64,000 nucleotides of DNA from contig BLLK01000061.1 of the NCBI GenBank assembly GCA_021927905.1, positions 1 to 64,000 of the forward strand, given 5' to 3'. This document shows, piece by piece, positions 32,176 to 44,041 of the stretch. A program made the position numbers and the translations under genes. The notes beneath the pieces were generated by a model. It worked only from the letters and a program-made list of their open reading frames with translations, had not been told where the DNA came from and ran no database searches. Source of the stretch: Chaetoceros tenuissimus (taxonomy: Eukaryota > Bacillariophyta > Thalassiosirophyceae > Chaetocerotales > Chaetocerotaceae). Position 1 is the first letter of the stretch. Each line of letters begins with the position of its first letter.

Positions 32176-34134
32176 TTATTTTACTAAACCTGCAAGTTTT
32201 TGCCTAACTTCTTGAGCTTCAGTATTTTTACCTTGAATATCTAAAACTCGCGCAAGCATTTCATAGCTACCAGGAATTTGAGGGAAACTATCACATGCTT
32301 TCCTGAATTCTTGTTCACACGAAGAAAAGTCTTTTAAGCCTGCATAGACTGATCCTAAGATTCGATGAGCTTGAAGTCGAAGAGGTGTAAATTGTGCCTT
32401 GTATCTTCCATCATCGTCGTCAGTCATGCTATCCAATAATGGCTTGGCGGAATCAAGCATACTGCTTGCATCTAGAGCTAGTTTCTTAGCGTTTTCCAAA
32501 TTACCACTCGCAGCAGCAAGTTCTGCTTGCTTCTGATAGACAAGACCTAGATTCATCATTGATTTACCTTTGACTTCCGGACAGCCTAATCCTTTCAAAA
32601 ACATCACTTCTGCATCTTCGATGTTTCCTTGTTCTGCCAATACAGTTCCCCAGTTTAACCAAGCTCCTCCAAACGTTGGATCTGCAGTTGTAGCTCTTGC
32701 ATACATTGCCATCTCAGCCTTCACATCTCCCTTTGCTCCTAATTTTATACCTAAATTATAGCATAATTCGGCATCTTCTGCATTCAGTTTCACGCTCTTT
32801 GTATATGCTTCAATTGATTCGTCATCTTTTCCAGCTTCAGAGAGAATAACTCCCAACGAAAAAAGTGCATCACTATCTTTCTCTTCAAGCAACTCCAAAA
32901 CTTTTCTCAGTTTCTGTTCTGCTTCATCGTATCTTTTTTGTGTGAGTAAAATCTCTGCCCAATCTTTCAAACAAGTTGTACACTTTGGATTCAGAGCCAA
33001 TGCCCACTCAAAGTGCTTTGCAGCATTTTCCAAGTCTGGAATTCTTCGTAGTTCACTTCCGCGATTTTTCAATCTTCGAACGTGTTCGACACGATCTTGA
33101 ATGAGTAAGAAGGCACCCAGAATATAGCGCGTTCCAGAATGAACTTTGTGTCCACCGTGTCTCACACTTCCTGGTCGAAATTGTCCATGACCAACATCCA
33201 TGGGTAAAACATGATCAAAGTGTTCATAAAATGTTCCACCTCCCTTATATTCATTCTTTGGTGTCATTGCTAGAGTCATTGCAAGAATTCCATTATCAAT
33301 ATGCACATCCGTTCGTGGATGCGTAATGTTGTACTTGAGCAGCGATACTGAATGAGCGCGTAGGACACTTGGACTACTCACAATCTCTGGAAATAAATGA
33401 TGAAGCAATGGAAAAAGTTTGGTCTTTAGCTTTTCATTGAACCATTGTCGAGTATTTGGCAAATTAGTCAACCAATCTCCACCTAATTTATATTTCCCAG
33501 ACTTGTATTCATTGTTGTCCACACCTTCTTCCTGTGCCATTTGAATCACATTAGCTGCTTCTTCGGCAGAAAATAATGGTTCTCCCTTTGTGACTTTGAT
33601 AAGGTCTAATGGGAAACCGAAATCATTTGAGAAATCTTCGGGAGGAACAGCTCCAAAATGAAAGGAATCAAAAGATGTCCCATTTGCATCCCACTTGATT
33701 TCATTAGTATCATTTTCATCCGCACAGTAGTATGATTCGCAACTAATTTCACAATCTTTGTTATGTTCTTCTATATTCTTTTGAATGGCAGCTGTAAAAT
33801 CTGTTCCGAATTTTTGACCCAATGAAATAAGTTTGGATTCCAAGTCATCTTCTTTGACTGCTCCTCCACGAAAGCGTTTCCATACAGTGTTCATATCCAT
33901 GGGACAGTCTTGTTCTAGACATTCAGTTTCATCTAAATACTGCTGACGAACTTTTCGAACAGGTCCCATTCTATGAAAGGATGTGGCTGTATTTTCCATC
34001 AAATGATTTGTATCATACACTCCACGAGACCATAGATCCAATTTTGCATCTTGTTTTCTCTTTTCCAAATCATTCTGAGATGCTTTTACGCACTCGGCTA
34101 ATGCAAGAAATATTACGATTTGTTTGAAATGCAT
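32176..34134 (-). CDS. Prolyl 4-hydroxylase-like 2OG-Fe(II) oxygenase with TPR domain
   Basis: 652 residues, single exon. The ATG at 34134 opens a signal peptide (MHFKQIVIFLALAECVKA). Residues about 175-375 form the 2-oxoglutarate dioxygenase domain: Fe ligands in TDVHIDNGILAMTLAMT (H-x-D), the strand YKGGGTFYEHF and the distal RHGGHKVHSGTRYILGAFL (His plus the Arg that binds 2-oxoglutarate). The C-terminal half has about six TPRs (AAKHFEWALALNP, YDEAEQKLRKVLELLE, DESIEAYTKSVKLN, EAEMAMYARATTADP and so on). A P4H core with TPRs in the secretory pathway suggests hydroxylation of proline-rich secreted proteins, for which the Pro/Ser linkers of other genes here would be plausible substrates (inference). 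Confidence 0.8.
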   Translation of the reverse strand: MHFKQIVIFLALAECVKASQNDLEKRKQDAKLDLWSRGVYDTNHLMENTATSFHRMGPVRKVRQQYLDETECLEQDCPMDMNTVWKRFRGGAVKEDDLESKLISLGQKFGTDFTAAIQKNIEEHNKDCEISCESYYCADENDTNEIKWDANGTSFDSFHFGAVPPEDFSNDFGFPLDLIKVTKGEPLFSAEEAANVIQMAQEEGVDNNEYKSGKYKLGGDWLTNLPNTRQWFNEKLKTKLFPLLHHLFPEIVSSPSVLRAHSVSLLKYNITHPRTDVHIDNGILAMTLAMTPKNEYKGGGTFYEHFDHVLPMDVGHGQFRPGSVRHGGHKVHSGTRYILGAFLLIQDRVEHVRRLKNRGSELRRIPDLENAAKHFEWALALNPKCTTCLKDWAEILLTQKRYDEAEQKLRKVLELLEEKDSDALFSLGVILSEAGKDDESIEAYTKSVKLNAEDAELCYNLGIKLGAKGDVKAEMAMYARATTADPTFGGAWLNWGTVLAEQGNIEDAEVMFLKGLGCPEVKGKSMMNLGLVYQKQAELAAASGNLENAKKLALDASSMLDSAKPLLDSMTDDDDGRYKAQFTPLRLQAHRILGSVYAGLKDFSSCEQEFRKACDSFPQIPGSYEMLARVLDIQGKNTEAQEVRQKLAGLVK

Positions 34135-34471
34135 TTTGAATCTAAGTATCAATAAGAATAATACAAAACTGATACCACATACGAAAGATGAGTATATTAT
34201 TCATTTTTGTCGCTTTTGATGCGATCTTTAGTTCAACATGGTGTACGTACTTAGGTCATTGTACAATCCAAATCTCATTGTTAGATAGCAAGTGACCGAA
34301 GCCAACAAAGCCTTTGCTCTGAGAGCCATTCATTTTCACGACGAAACAAATCCCTCTCTCTCTTTCATTTTTGATTTCTTTTAAACGAAATAAACTTACC
34401 AAGAGAGACTTTACTCCAATACCATAAACCAATAAAGCAAATCTCCTTCATAGCAACTACATCAATTAAAT
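34135..34471. promoter_or_regulatory. Divergent promoter region, P4H-TPR / WDR12
   Basis: 337 bp between divergent starts, containing GTACGTAC at 34243-34250. Confidence 0.4.
34243..34250. promoter_or_regulatory. GTACGTAC palindrome between P4H-TPR and WDR12 starts
   Basis: 109 bp upstream of the P4H-TPR start and 222 bp upstream of the WDR12 start. Part of the recurrent octamer set. Confidence 0.45.
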
Positions 34472-35921
34472 ATGTCTGACTCATCTGTAGATATTGACGG
34501 AGAGCAAGTTCGGGTCTCATTCATTCTAGCAAAGAATCAAGATAGATCTCTTGAGGTACCATCGGATCCAATTGCAGTACCTTCCTCCACTCGGAAAAAA
34601 GGATTGTCAGCCATTATTAATCATTTACTTGATCGCCGTGTAGACAATAAAGATGGCAGTGATGAAGATTCAGATAGTGATGATGAGGACAAAGAGCCAG
34701 CTATCCCATTTGACTTTTTGGTCAATCATAAATTACTTCGTATGTCCGTGGAAGCAATGGCAAGACGTGAAGCTCTCTCCTTGGAACAAGCTATTGAAAT
34801 TGAATATTTCCCAGCAAGAGAGGCGCCAGAGGGTGAAGGAGAAAGTGAATCTCAACCAGATTGGATATCTTCTTTGGCTTCTACTGAATCATTTGTTGTG
34901 AGTGGAATTTGTGATGGATCCTTGAGATTATTTGATCAATCTGATGCTTTCCAACAAGTGGGATATGTGAAGGCACATGCGGGACCTGTTCAATGTGTTT
35001 CCAGTGTAGAAATGGATTGTAGTGATAAGTTGTTGATTGCGTCAGGATCCATGGATCAAACTTTGTTGATGCACATGGTGAACAAAAAGAATCAAATTAA
35101 TTTACATGCAGTATGCAGTGGTGGACACATGTCTTCTGTTTCTAGTACAAAATTATTATCAACAGGCAGTGGTTCAGCTTCACTTGCAAGTGGAGACTGG
35201 GATGGTGGGCTTTGCGTTTGGAATGTACCAACCAGCAGCAATGAATCCTCTGAAAGTTCAAGTAAAAAGCGAAAAGGTGTAGCATCTCAGGATGTACAGG
35301 AAGTAACACCACAATTCTTTCTCAAAGCCCATGCTTCCAACATCAGTGGAATAGTTGGGGCATATCAAAACTCTAATGTGCTTTTGACCAGTAGTTGGGA
35401 CCATTCTATCAAGTCGTGGGATTTAGAATCTCAGAATAATATCCTTACTTTGAATGGGGCAAAGGTTGCAACTTGTATTGGAAGGTGTCACAATTCAGAT
35501 GTTGTAGCAACCGGTCATCCAGATTGTACAGTGCGTCTATGGGATATGAGATCGAATACTAAAAATGAAGGCAGTTTATTTGACGGCTCTCTTCGTCCAA
35601 GGTAAGTGCCAAAATACTAGTAAAGAATGATAAAGGTTTTATACCTATAATGCATTGCAATTATTCATATGCTAACTGAATTAATTTTACTTTAGCCACA
35701 AATCATGGGTGTCTGCAGTTGAATGGTCCCCAAATGATCCATTTATATTGGCGTCTACGAGTCATGATGGTACTATCAAGGTTTGGGATATTCGCTCTAC
35801 TGTTCCATTGCATACGATTAAGGCACATGCGAAGGGATCAAAAGCACTTTGTTTATCATTTTCGAAAAATGCAATTTACAGTGGCGGCTCAGACTGTGTT
35901 GTAAAGAGATTCCGTTTTTAA
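34472..35921 (+). CDS. WDR12: Ribosome biogenesis protein WDR12/Ytm1
   Basis: WD40 protein of the PeBoW (Nop7-Erb1-Ytm1) complex acting in 60S subunit maturation in the nucleolus. Exons 34472-35601 and 35696-35921 (GT-AG, phase 2) join as RPR-SHKSWVSAVEW and give 451 residues. The N-terminal NLE/ubiquitin-like region is clear (VRVSFILAKNQ..VPSSTRKKGLSAIINHLL), as is its later DFLVNHKLLR. Seven WD repeats follow, with W-D ends at ASGDWDGGLCVW, TSSWDHSIKSWD, ATGHPDCTVRLWD and ASTSHDGTIKVWD. An acidic stretch (residues 63-78) and a Ser/Lys-rich insert in the middle of the propeller (about residues 255-285) are typical loops. Confidence 0.92.
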
Positions 35922-35988
35922 ATAGTTAATGATATTGGTAATCGCTAGAACTAAGACTTTATTTCTATTCAATACTACGTAAGAACTG

Positions 35989-38551
35989 TTAGTCTTTTTT
36001 TGCTGAAAGGATTGCTTCAGCTACTTCTTCGACATCATCGTTCTTTTTACGCTCAAGAGTAAGGTTGACTGGGACAGAAGGGGTCATGTAGTTTAAGTCC
36101 ATTTGTTTCAATACTTCCAGGAAGAAGGAAGAAAGATCTGCCCTGGATTGCAAAACTTGTCCAAACATTTGCCAAGACTCAACATGTTGAGCTACCAACT
36201 CGTACTCAACGTAACCTTGTTCACATTCAAATGTCATTCCTCGAAAAGAAGAAAGTGCGATCCACTCTCTTGGTCTGTCAGATACAAACTCATTTAGGAT
36301 GGACCCTAAAAGTTGGATTTTTTCGAAGGGAACTTCGAGTGATAATTTGATGTAGATAAATACTTGAGCCTTTGGAGATCTAGCTGCGTTGATAATCTTT
36401 TTCGATGCTAAAGCCCCGTTTGAAATCGTACATACCTCGTTGGTTAATGCACTACGAAGTGTTGTAGTGAAGAGTGTAATCCCTTGTACAAACCAAAACT
36501 GGTTTCCATATGATTCAAGTCTTTTTTCAGCTGTATCAGAGATCTCTGTGATTGTAATTGAATCGCCAATGTCGTATGGTTGCCTTGCCAAAATTAATAA
36601 TATTCCTTGGAAATATTCCGATCCTGCATCATTGAATAGAAAGGCTAATGGAACAAGGATACCTAGAAAATAAAATGTTAGCACCTCATGAAGACTCTTA
36701 TCATGATCAATATTTTTCGTGACCAAATTACGTACCTGTCATGCTAATAAAGACTGAGAAAGGGTCTACTCCAAAGATCGCAAGCGCTACAAGCGAGAGG
36801 GAGAAGTAAAAGATAATATCAAAGAGCTGAGCAAAACTATCATCAAGTTGTGAGGAATTTTCCACCTTGGCTCTGAATGTTTTTATGCGCTTGTAAATTT
36901 CGTGGCAACTTGAGATAAAGTCCAACTTGGTCAATTCACCGTACTTATTTGGGCGAAAGAGTTTTCTCAGTGCTTTGGCCTTTGCTTTGTCAAGAAGACC
37001 ATCTTCGTCTACAGCAACCAGGAGAACTGTGTCGAATTTGAGACACTTGCTCTCTGGTGATTTCATTAAGAGACGATTAAACAGCCTTTCACTTGACTCA
37101 AGACAGCTTTTCTGAGTGTCAGCTAGCCCAAATGGTTCTGAGAGCGGGTATTCTGTGTCCATCCACATTAGCGCCTCTGTGAATTGAAGAATTGTCTTGA
37201 TAGAATGATCAGAGAAGTATGTCTTCTTTTTAACTAGTGGCTCTTCCCACTCTAGCAGTTGCTCGATCTCAGCTTTCAAGTCCGATTCGATAGTCGTAGA
37301 AGAAGGCTTTTTCTTGTCAAAGGATCCTTTCCATTTCAATTTACTCCCTTTTTTGAAGCTGTCACCATTACCCAGTCCATGAGAAGCATACGAACGATAT
37401 GTTCCATCTCGACTGTGTGTTTTATCAAGAGATGCTCCTGACTTTCCATTGTCCTTTTCTTCATACCTTGACTTTATACTACTAAAGAGCAGACCGCTTC
37501 CCGAGGTATAGCCCGCAAACTTTTTTGAACTCGAGCCAGCAGACCCAGCAGCAGCTTCTTCGATTTCTTCGGCAAGCAATGACACCTCTGATATGAGCAA
37601 AATTTTCATCATAATCTGTTCCATGCGTTTGCCGTAGGTTGCATACTTTTTTCTACCAAGAAAAACAGCCACAATGACTCTTTTCACCTTTGTTAGAAGA
37701 GAACAAACAATTGCTACAGTCAAAAAACTGATGTACCACTCATTTGACGTCACCGACCCACTAGGATTTGCTTCTGTGAATATTGCAAACAAGTTTTGAA
37801 AGTAAAGCCAATGCTTTGCCAATTGAGAATCACCAGAAAGAAGAAATTTATTTGCAAGTGCCCACAGGAAGCTGGTGGTTGGCCAGCCCTTGATTTGCAG
37901 TGCAATCAGGATAACAACCTTTCCAAACAAAAGTGAAGCAAGATTTGTTCCAAGAACAATCACATCCACTAGAATGTATTGTCCAATCTGTGATAGCATA
38001 AAAGTAACACACTGTCGAATGAAAAATAGGACCCACCAAGAGTAGGACGCTTCTAGGAAGGCAATAGGGTTACCAGCTAGGTAAAACAAAGTTGCCGACA
38101 ATAATAGCATCGGGAGAAGGAAATAGAAACAAACTTTAATTGTCACCACCAATGCAAGTTTTCTTCCCTTAAGGCAATGGAGGCATTTCAGGAAGCGTTT
38201 GCAAAAGCAACCTTTCTTTGGTTTCGAATGATGTAGAAGGTCAGGGCTTCCATTTTCATCAATGTTGTTGAGTTTCGACTCAAAGTACGGAATTTCATTA
38301 GTTTTGTTGATAGAAATTCTTCTTTTACTAAGATTTTGAATGAGGATGATTCTATTGGCAATATCCTTTAGATGGTACTTGGATGATTCTTTCTGTTGCA
38401 TAGCAGATTGAGAATCATTGAATGCATAGAAAGACTTCGGAACATCCCTTACAGCACTTGCTCTCCGCATCATGCTCTCTCTACCAGCCTTACGAGAGAA
38501 CGGCCTCTCTTTATTCGAAAGATCCTCTACTTCGTTTCCTAAGTCGTTCAT
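35989..38551 (-). CDS. MscS-type mechanosensitive channel 1 (EF-hand-like, MSL/Msy class)
   Basis: 829 residues from exons 38551-36736 and 36662-35989 (73-bp GT-AG intron, phase 1, joining SMTG-ILVPLAF). Membrane helices begin near residue 125 (VTIKVCFYFLLPMLLLSATLFYLAG), then ARQCVTFMLSQIGQYILVDVIVLGTN, a conserved helix also seen in the two other channels of this window. Before the pore domain lies a degenerate EF-hand pair (VAVDEDGLLDKAKA and FRPNKYGELTKLDF), as in fungal Msy1/Msy2. The MscS core has AFLFNDAGSEYFQGILLILARQPYDIGD, TNEVCTISNGAL and INAARSPKA. It releases ions or osmolytes when the membrane is stretched. Weaker EF loops than in its paralogues suggest reduced Ca2+ binding. Confidence 0.85.
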
Positions 38552-38715
38552 AAGCTATCCATGCCAAATTCAAGTGCACATGGTAGTCACAAAGAGTTGT
38601 AAAGACACTGTCAAAAATTCAAATTTGAAAAAAGCAAATAATTTTACCGAATAATTTGCTTTATAAAACATAGCTAAGTAATATTAATATTCATCATCTT
38701 CATTGCCAGATATGA

Positions 38716-39873
38716 TTACGCTGCTCTAGCTGAAACAGGCTTTGCACCAATTGTTTGTTTTCCTTCTAGCTCTTGGCATTTGTCCAAATATTCTCTAGCT
38801 TTGACAACATTTCCTTTTTGCAAATACAAATTTCCAACTTGCTTCAAGTATTGAATTCTTTGTGTCACTGGAACATTATCATCCATAAATGCAAGATTGA
38901 CACATTCCAAAGAACAACTTATGGCATCATCCAAGTCACCCAAGGTAACATGAACTCTCGCCAAGTGGTGATAACTCTTCATCAGTGTGTTTGTACACCG
39001 TCTATGGTTCGTTAGTTCAACATCTATGGCTTCCTTGAAATATTTCTTTGCTTCAACCATGTCACAGATCTCAGCCGATATAGCTGCAATATTGAATAGC
39101 ACAGAGGATACATCTTCGGGATTGCAATTGTGTTCACGGCGAATAGCTAGGCATTCCTTGAACGATAGGATTGCGAGCTCGTTCTCCTCTTGTTCAAAAT
39201 GAATCGAAGCCAGGGAGAAGAGTGTAGTCGATATATCAAAGTGCTTGTCTCCCAAGACTCCAGTCTTGAGATCGAGAACCTCTTCAAAGCACCGCATGGC
39301 AAGACCATACTGCTGCATTTTCTCATGTATTTGAGCTATGGCAGTAATTGTCCGAGCCTCCATCAATAGGTCTCGAGTTATACAAGACCTTTGAATCATG
39401 AGGCAGTGGTTGTATATATTCAAGGCAGTCACCATGGAAGCATTGTCCCCTAGTGCTGCATGAGACCGAGCCAGGTTGTAGACGCATGAAATTATTCTCG
39501 GATCACCGGGTAAAAGCAATATTCTGAATTTTTCAATGGCATCTTTGAATGACTTGATTGCAGAGTGAAAGTCTTTGAGGCGAAGAAATACGTTTCCAAT
39601 CTTATCATATATAACTGCTGTACGTAGACTATTCTCTCCGAAAGCATACATCGAGGACCGTAAGGCAGAAAAGTAGACTTCAATTGCTTGCTGCCATTCA
39701 TGCATTGATACAAGCTGATCAGCTCTCATTTCTTGAGCCACAGCCACAGTGGATGCATCGGCAGAACAGCTAGAACTTGTCGAGGTCGACAAGAAACTCT
39801 CTCCATAGGTCATCATCTCGTGCACCATTTTCCTTTTGCAGGAATTGCCATCTGTTTGGTATTCATTATTCAT
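38716..39873 (-). CDS. TPR protein, kinesin-light-chain-like
   Basis: 385 residues, single exon, ATG at 39873. About seven 42-residue TPRs run from residue 70 to the C-terminus (QQAIEVYFSALRSSMYAFGENSLRTAVIYDKIGNVFLRLKDFHSAIKSFKDAIEKF and similar; only patterns cited). The N-terminal 50 residues are Ser/Thr-rich and lack a signal peptide or another domain. It sits between MscS channels 1 and 2 and shares a long intergenic region with channel 2. Likely a scaffold; partners unknown. Confidence 0.75.
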   Translation of the reverse strand: MNNEYQTDGNSCKRKMVHEMMTYGESFLSTSTSSSCSADASTVAVAQEMRADQLVSMHEWQQAIEVYFSALRSSMYAFGENSLRTAVIYDKIGNVFLRLKDFHSAIKSFKDAIEKFRILLLPGDPRIISCVYNLARSHAALGDNASMVTALNIYNHCLMIQRSCITRDLLMEARTITAIAQIHEKMQQYGLAMRCFEEVLDLKTGVLGDKHFDISTTLFSLASIHFEQEENELAILSFKECLAIRREHNCNPEDVSSVLFNIAAISAEICDMVEAKKYFKEAIDVELTNHRRCTNTLMKSYHHLARVHVTLGDLDDAISCSLECVNLAFMDDNVPVTQRIQYLKQVGNLYLQKGNVVKAREYLDKCQELEGKQTIGAKPVSARAA

Positions 39874-40588
39874 TGCAGTTTCTATGGAGAGGAATGAATT
39901 GTAATAACACAATCGGATTAATTGAGGGCGAGAAGAAGTAGCACTGAAGAGAGAAGCCGAGAATGCATTGTATGCTCTAAATCACCCCTCGAAGAAGAAG
40001 CGTGAAAGTATTTCTTTTGATGACTATTCCTTTTTAGATTGAGAGAAACGTAGACAAAGTTTTGTCCTTCTCAGAAAAGAATTCAAAATAGGAGTAAAAA
40101 TGACATTTCGATATTCAAACCAACATACCAGAAAACTAGTACGTACGTTACGGAAATAGAAATGAATGGTGCCAGCACGCCCATTTTCCTTCCAAGTATC
40201 GGATTATTATTTCATTCTCGAACTGATCTATTTCAGGAAAACTTGCTTATAACCTCTCATTTCTTATTGTTTACGTAAACGTACTAAAGAATGAAAAATA
40301 TCGAAGTAGAAAGACTTGCAATAGATAGGCAAATGTTTCGCTTTATCAAATCGATTTAATAACAGGTGTCTTCCCACCACTCCAAATTTGGAATGATTGG
40401 AAAATGTCTGTGTCCCGTCTGCTAAGACATCCTAAAAAATGATGCGGTTCCTCCGGGTTCTATCCTGTCTCAAAAATGATTGGTGGGGGAAGTCCTAACT
40501 CAAAGAGGAATGATGATAGAGGAAGACAAAAATTACGATGAGAACCATCACATAATTCTACGCAAATGCAATTTCGATCCATACATCA
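39874..40588. promoter_or_regulatory. Divergent intergenic region, TPR protein / MscS channel 2
   Basis: 715 bp between divergent starts. It contains GTACGTAC at 40139-40146 and a perfect 12-bp palindrome GTTTACGTAAAC at 40269-40280, also with a TACGTA core. No gene was recognised. Confidence 0.5.
40139..40146. promoter_or_regulatory. GTACGTAC palindrome upstream of TPR gene
   Basis: 266 bp before the TPR start (minus) and 443 bp before channel 2 (plus). The neighbouring bases extend it as GTACGTACGT. Confidence 0.4.
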
Positions 40589-43500
40589 ATGTTAAAACAG
40601 TTTTTTCACATGGAAGAAGCAAGCAAAGAGAAACCACCAGCTACAGTAGAAGTAAAGTCTAGACCTAGAGGAGATTCTACAGTTGTATCCATACCTCGTT
40701 CAGTAAAGACTGCCCAAATCACTCTTTCTGATGTAAGAGGGAAATATGAGACTGCAGCTGAAACTCATATCTTGGCAGCTATAGAGCAGAAAGAAAGAGA
40801 ACGACGACTCGAAGAAGAAGCATCTGTGAGTACAGAGACCAGAAAGAATATCCTATCTGGTGTTCCTTCCAATGCTGTACATTTATTCAATGAAGTTGTG
40901 AAGGAAGATACTGGTGAGGACCAGAAAGAAGAAAGTCTACGTGCAAAAGATATCCCATTTTCCCCGACAACTTCGGCCAAACCGAGTCTTAAAGATGCAG
41001 CTAGTAGAATCACCATGATGCAAAAAATGGCAAAGATGAAATCGCAGAGAATTGTGGAAGACGAAGACGAAAATGAAAATGAAAGTGGTGACTTCATCGA
41101 TGACTCAAATCGCGATCCAGAAAGCCAAATGGACTTGTCTTCTGAAGACTATGAAAACAATCCTAGGAGAAAGAAGCATCGTGGCCGGAAGGTGAAAAAG
41201 TTCTACCGAAAATACTGTAGACCATGCTACAGTGTTACAAGCTTTTTGAAGCATCGATGGGATGGGATTAAATATGGTCTCTCATGGTTCTTTTTCTTGA
41301 TCGTGCCTTTCCTTGGTCTTGCAGCTTGTTTGTACTACTTTGCTGGTGATCCACAGTCAAAGTTCGGAGGATCTATAGCTTGGTATCTTATTCTTGTAGC
41401 AAGGCAATGTGTTACTTTTTTACTGGCAGAAGTTACCCAATTTATTTTAATTGACTACATAGCTTTGGAAACGAATATTGCTGTGATGGCCGCAGGAAGA
41501 TTTCTGACTCTTATGGCTGTCCAAGCAAAAGGTTGGCCTTTGCTTTTAATTTTCTGGGCTGGATGGAACTTTGGATTATTATATGGAACACATAACAATC
41601 ATTGGTTGAGTTTTCAAGATGAAGTGGCTCTATTTACTCCGTTCAGGAATGAAACTTTGAGCGATGGAGGATTCAAAATTGTGGAAGGAACCACACCAGG
41701 AAGCACACTGACTCATCCAGCCTATCTCAAGACTTTAATAGCTGCTACAGTTGTTGGATCTGTTGTCATGGCTAAGAGACTTTTTACAGCTCTCTATCTC
41801 GGTAAAAGAACTTACTGTAAGTTTCCTTGGATATTTCCATGTTCACCTGTAATCTACTATGCTCATGTTTTTTCTCTCTCCAAAGTATCATTTGGCTCAA
41901 AACTAGAACGAATGATGCAGAAGGTTCTGTTATTGGGTGAGGTTGCAATACTTGCAAATGAAATCGGTTTTGCTGGAGGAAAGCTTCGCAAATCCCAGAA
42001 TAAGAGGATGGGAGGACAAGCAAATCAATGGTTGTTTGACAACTACAAAAGCAAAAAGAATCAAGAAGAAGACGAGGAGGAAGAGGAATTGGAAGAAGGT
42101 ATGCGTGTTGACGAAGATTTATACCAAATGAGTATGGATGAAGAGGAGGATGGGAAAGAAGGCGACAAAAAGAAAAAGGGTTTTACAAGTTGGATGAGAA
42201 AAAATCCAGCAGAGAGCAAAGAGGCTTCAAATATCCATGAACAATCAAATAGAGACCTATTGTCTCAGTTGCTTGGAGAATGGGAAGAGCCGCAAGTTTC
42301 AAAGAAATTTTCGGTATGTTGTTGTGTCCTCATAGTATGTCTTCTTTTGATTGATGCTAACTTTTGTATTTTATGAATAAAAGTGGAAAGATATATCTAT
42401 CCGCAAGATTCTGCAATTTCGAGAAGCATTGGCATTCTTAGACGGAAGCTATCCATTGTCTGCAGCATTTGGCCTAGCAGAAACTCGTGAGCAATGTATG
42501 AAGTCTGCGCAGAAAATTTACAAAAAGCTTCTCAAAGGAGATCCCGAGTCCAGTGTTTTGCATTTCAATACTCTAATGCCGCTTGCAACGAACAGAAATG
42601 GAAAGCTTAACAAGGAAAAGATGCGTGCACTGATCAAACTGTTTCGACCAGATAGAGACGGTAATCTCAGCTTGCTCGATTTTTGTAGAGCATGCGATCT
42701 TAGGTATCGTAAGGTGAAGACATTCAATGTATCTGTGAACAATGCGGTTCAACTAGATCAAGCTCTCGAAAAGATTGTCAACTTTTTCTTTTATATAGTC
42801 ATATTCATAATTGTGATTTCGATATTTGGAGGTAACCCACAAGCAGTCTTTACAGGTATCCTTTCTCTGTTTTTGCCTGTTTCTTTCTTATTCAGTGCCG
42901 CAGCTTCTAGTTTCTTCCAAGGAATGCTTTTGGTTCTAGTTCGTCAACCATATGACATTGGAGATAGAATTGCTGTCTCAAACCCTATGCTTGACACCAA
43001 TCCAGATGGATCTACAACATGGTTTGTGGAAGGAATTAATCTTTTTCACACTACAGTAAGAAATGCGGGGACGAATGAAGTAGGAACCTATGCAAATTCA
43101 GCTTTGGCTCCATTAAGAATCATCAATGCAGCAAGATCTCCAAAGGCCGTTGTTTCTATTAAATTGAAATTCGGCCTTGATGTCCCATATGAAAAGGTCA
43201 AGATATTTGGTACAGTTGTTGAAAATTTTGTCAAGGAAAGACCACAGGAATGGATCAAAATGCTTGGTTTTAGAGCCACAGTTGTCGAAGCTGACCTTGG
43301 ATACATTGGATACGTGGTCATCATGAATCATGTTGAGTCATGGCAGAACATTGGAAAAATTAAGCAATCTCTAGCTGACGTTGCGTCATTTTGTCTTGAA
43401 GTGCAAAAGGCAATGGATATGAAGTATGTCAGCCCTCCTATGCCTGTCAATCTAAGTATGGCTGAAAACAATGCAATGGTAGGAGATTTCCCTCCGGCTG

Positions 43501-43631
43501 ATTCTGAGGGAGGAGAAAATCAAGCAGGTGGGGGTATTCAAATGATCCAAAACCTTTTCAGTCCAAACAAGCAACCACCTCCTCTATCAACCATGCCTTC
43601 GTCTTCGGGACTTGAGAAGAAGACGAACTAA
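40589..43631 (+). CDS. MscS-type mechanosensitive channel 2 (EF-hand-like)
   Basis: 967 residues from exons 40589-41816, 41886-42313 and 42384-43631 (GT-AG; frame kept at both joins, the second giving FS-WKDISIRKIL). The cytosolic N-terminus (about 210 residues) is charged. Helices include YGLSWFFFLIVPFLGLAACLYYFAG, then ARQCVTFLLAEVTQFILIDYIALETN. The degenerate EF-hand pair is LATNRNGKLNKEKM and FRPDRDGNLSLLDF, the second loop with Asp3, Asp5, Gly6 and Asp12. The MscS core is ASSFFQGMLLVLVRQPYDIGDRIAVS, TTWFVEGINLFHTTVRNAGTNEV and INAARSPKAVVSIKLKFGLDVP. The first intron is 69 bp with no stop, so its retention would insert 23 mostly hydrophobic residues in frame. Confidence 0.9.
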
Positions 43632-43681
43632 AGACTAGGAAAATAATCCAATCAAAGACAAATAATTAGGTCAAGTAATAT

Positions 43682-44041
43682 TTATAGATTACAACTATTT
43701 GTATTTCCCCCCAATTGCTTTCGTTTTTCAAGATACTGATGCCACTCTTCCATGGTCATCAACCCCTCTTCCTCTGATTCAGGTGGAGATGTGCGTACGG
43801 CAGCATTCTGTGACACAATAATTTTTTCAACGTATGGACGAAACATCTCTAAAACTTCGTCGTTATCCATCCATGGTTCATCTTGCAAATAATCAGGAAG
43901 GTTGTTTGGGGTCCGTTTGCGTCCCGGAGTTGGAAAAAGATCGTATTCTAGCGAATTGCTATCTGAAACTGTGGTTTCAGAGCCTAGGAAACCGGATTGA
44001 GCAAGAAGCCATTGTTTGAGTTTAGTGAATATGGAAAACAT
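43682..44041 (-). CDS. Small protein of unknown function
   Basis: 119-residue open frame, ATG at 44041, convergent with channel 2 (50 bp apart). A short hydrophobic N-terminus (FTKLKQWLLAQSGFLG) is followed by an acidic region with PTPGRKRTPNNLPDYLQDEPWMDNDEVLEMFRPYVEKI (pattern cited only in part) and MTMEEWHQYLEKRKQLGG. The conserved-looking W, P and acidic residues suggest a real gene. Family not recognised. Confidence 0.5.
   Translation of the reverse strand: MFSIFTKLKQWLLAQSGFLGSETTVSDSNSLEYDLFPTPGRKRTPNNLPDYLQDEPWMDNDEVLEMFRPYVEKIIVSQNAAVRTSPPESEEEGLMTMEEWHQYLEKRKQLGGNTNSCNL

Noticed and set aside
40480-40662. Short frame overlapping the start of MscS channel 2
   Set aside because: Lies in another frame over the 5' leader and first codons of the channel gene, without any homologous feature.
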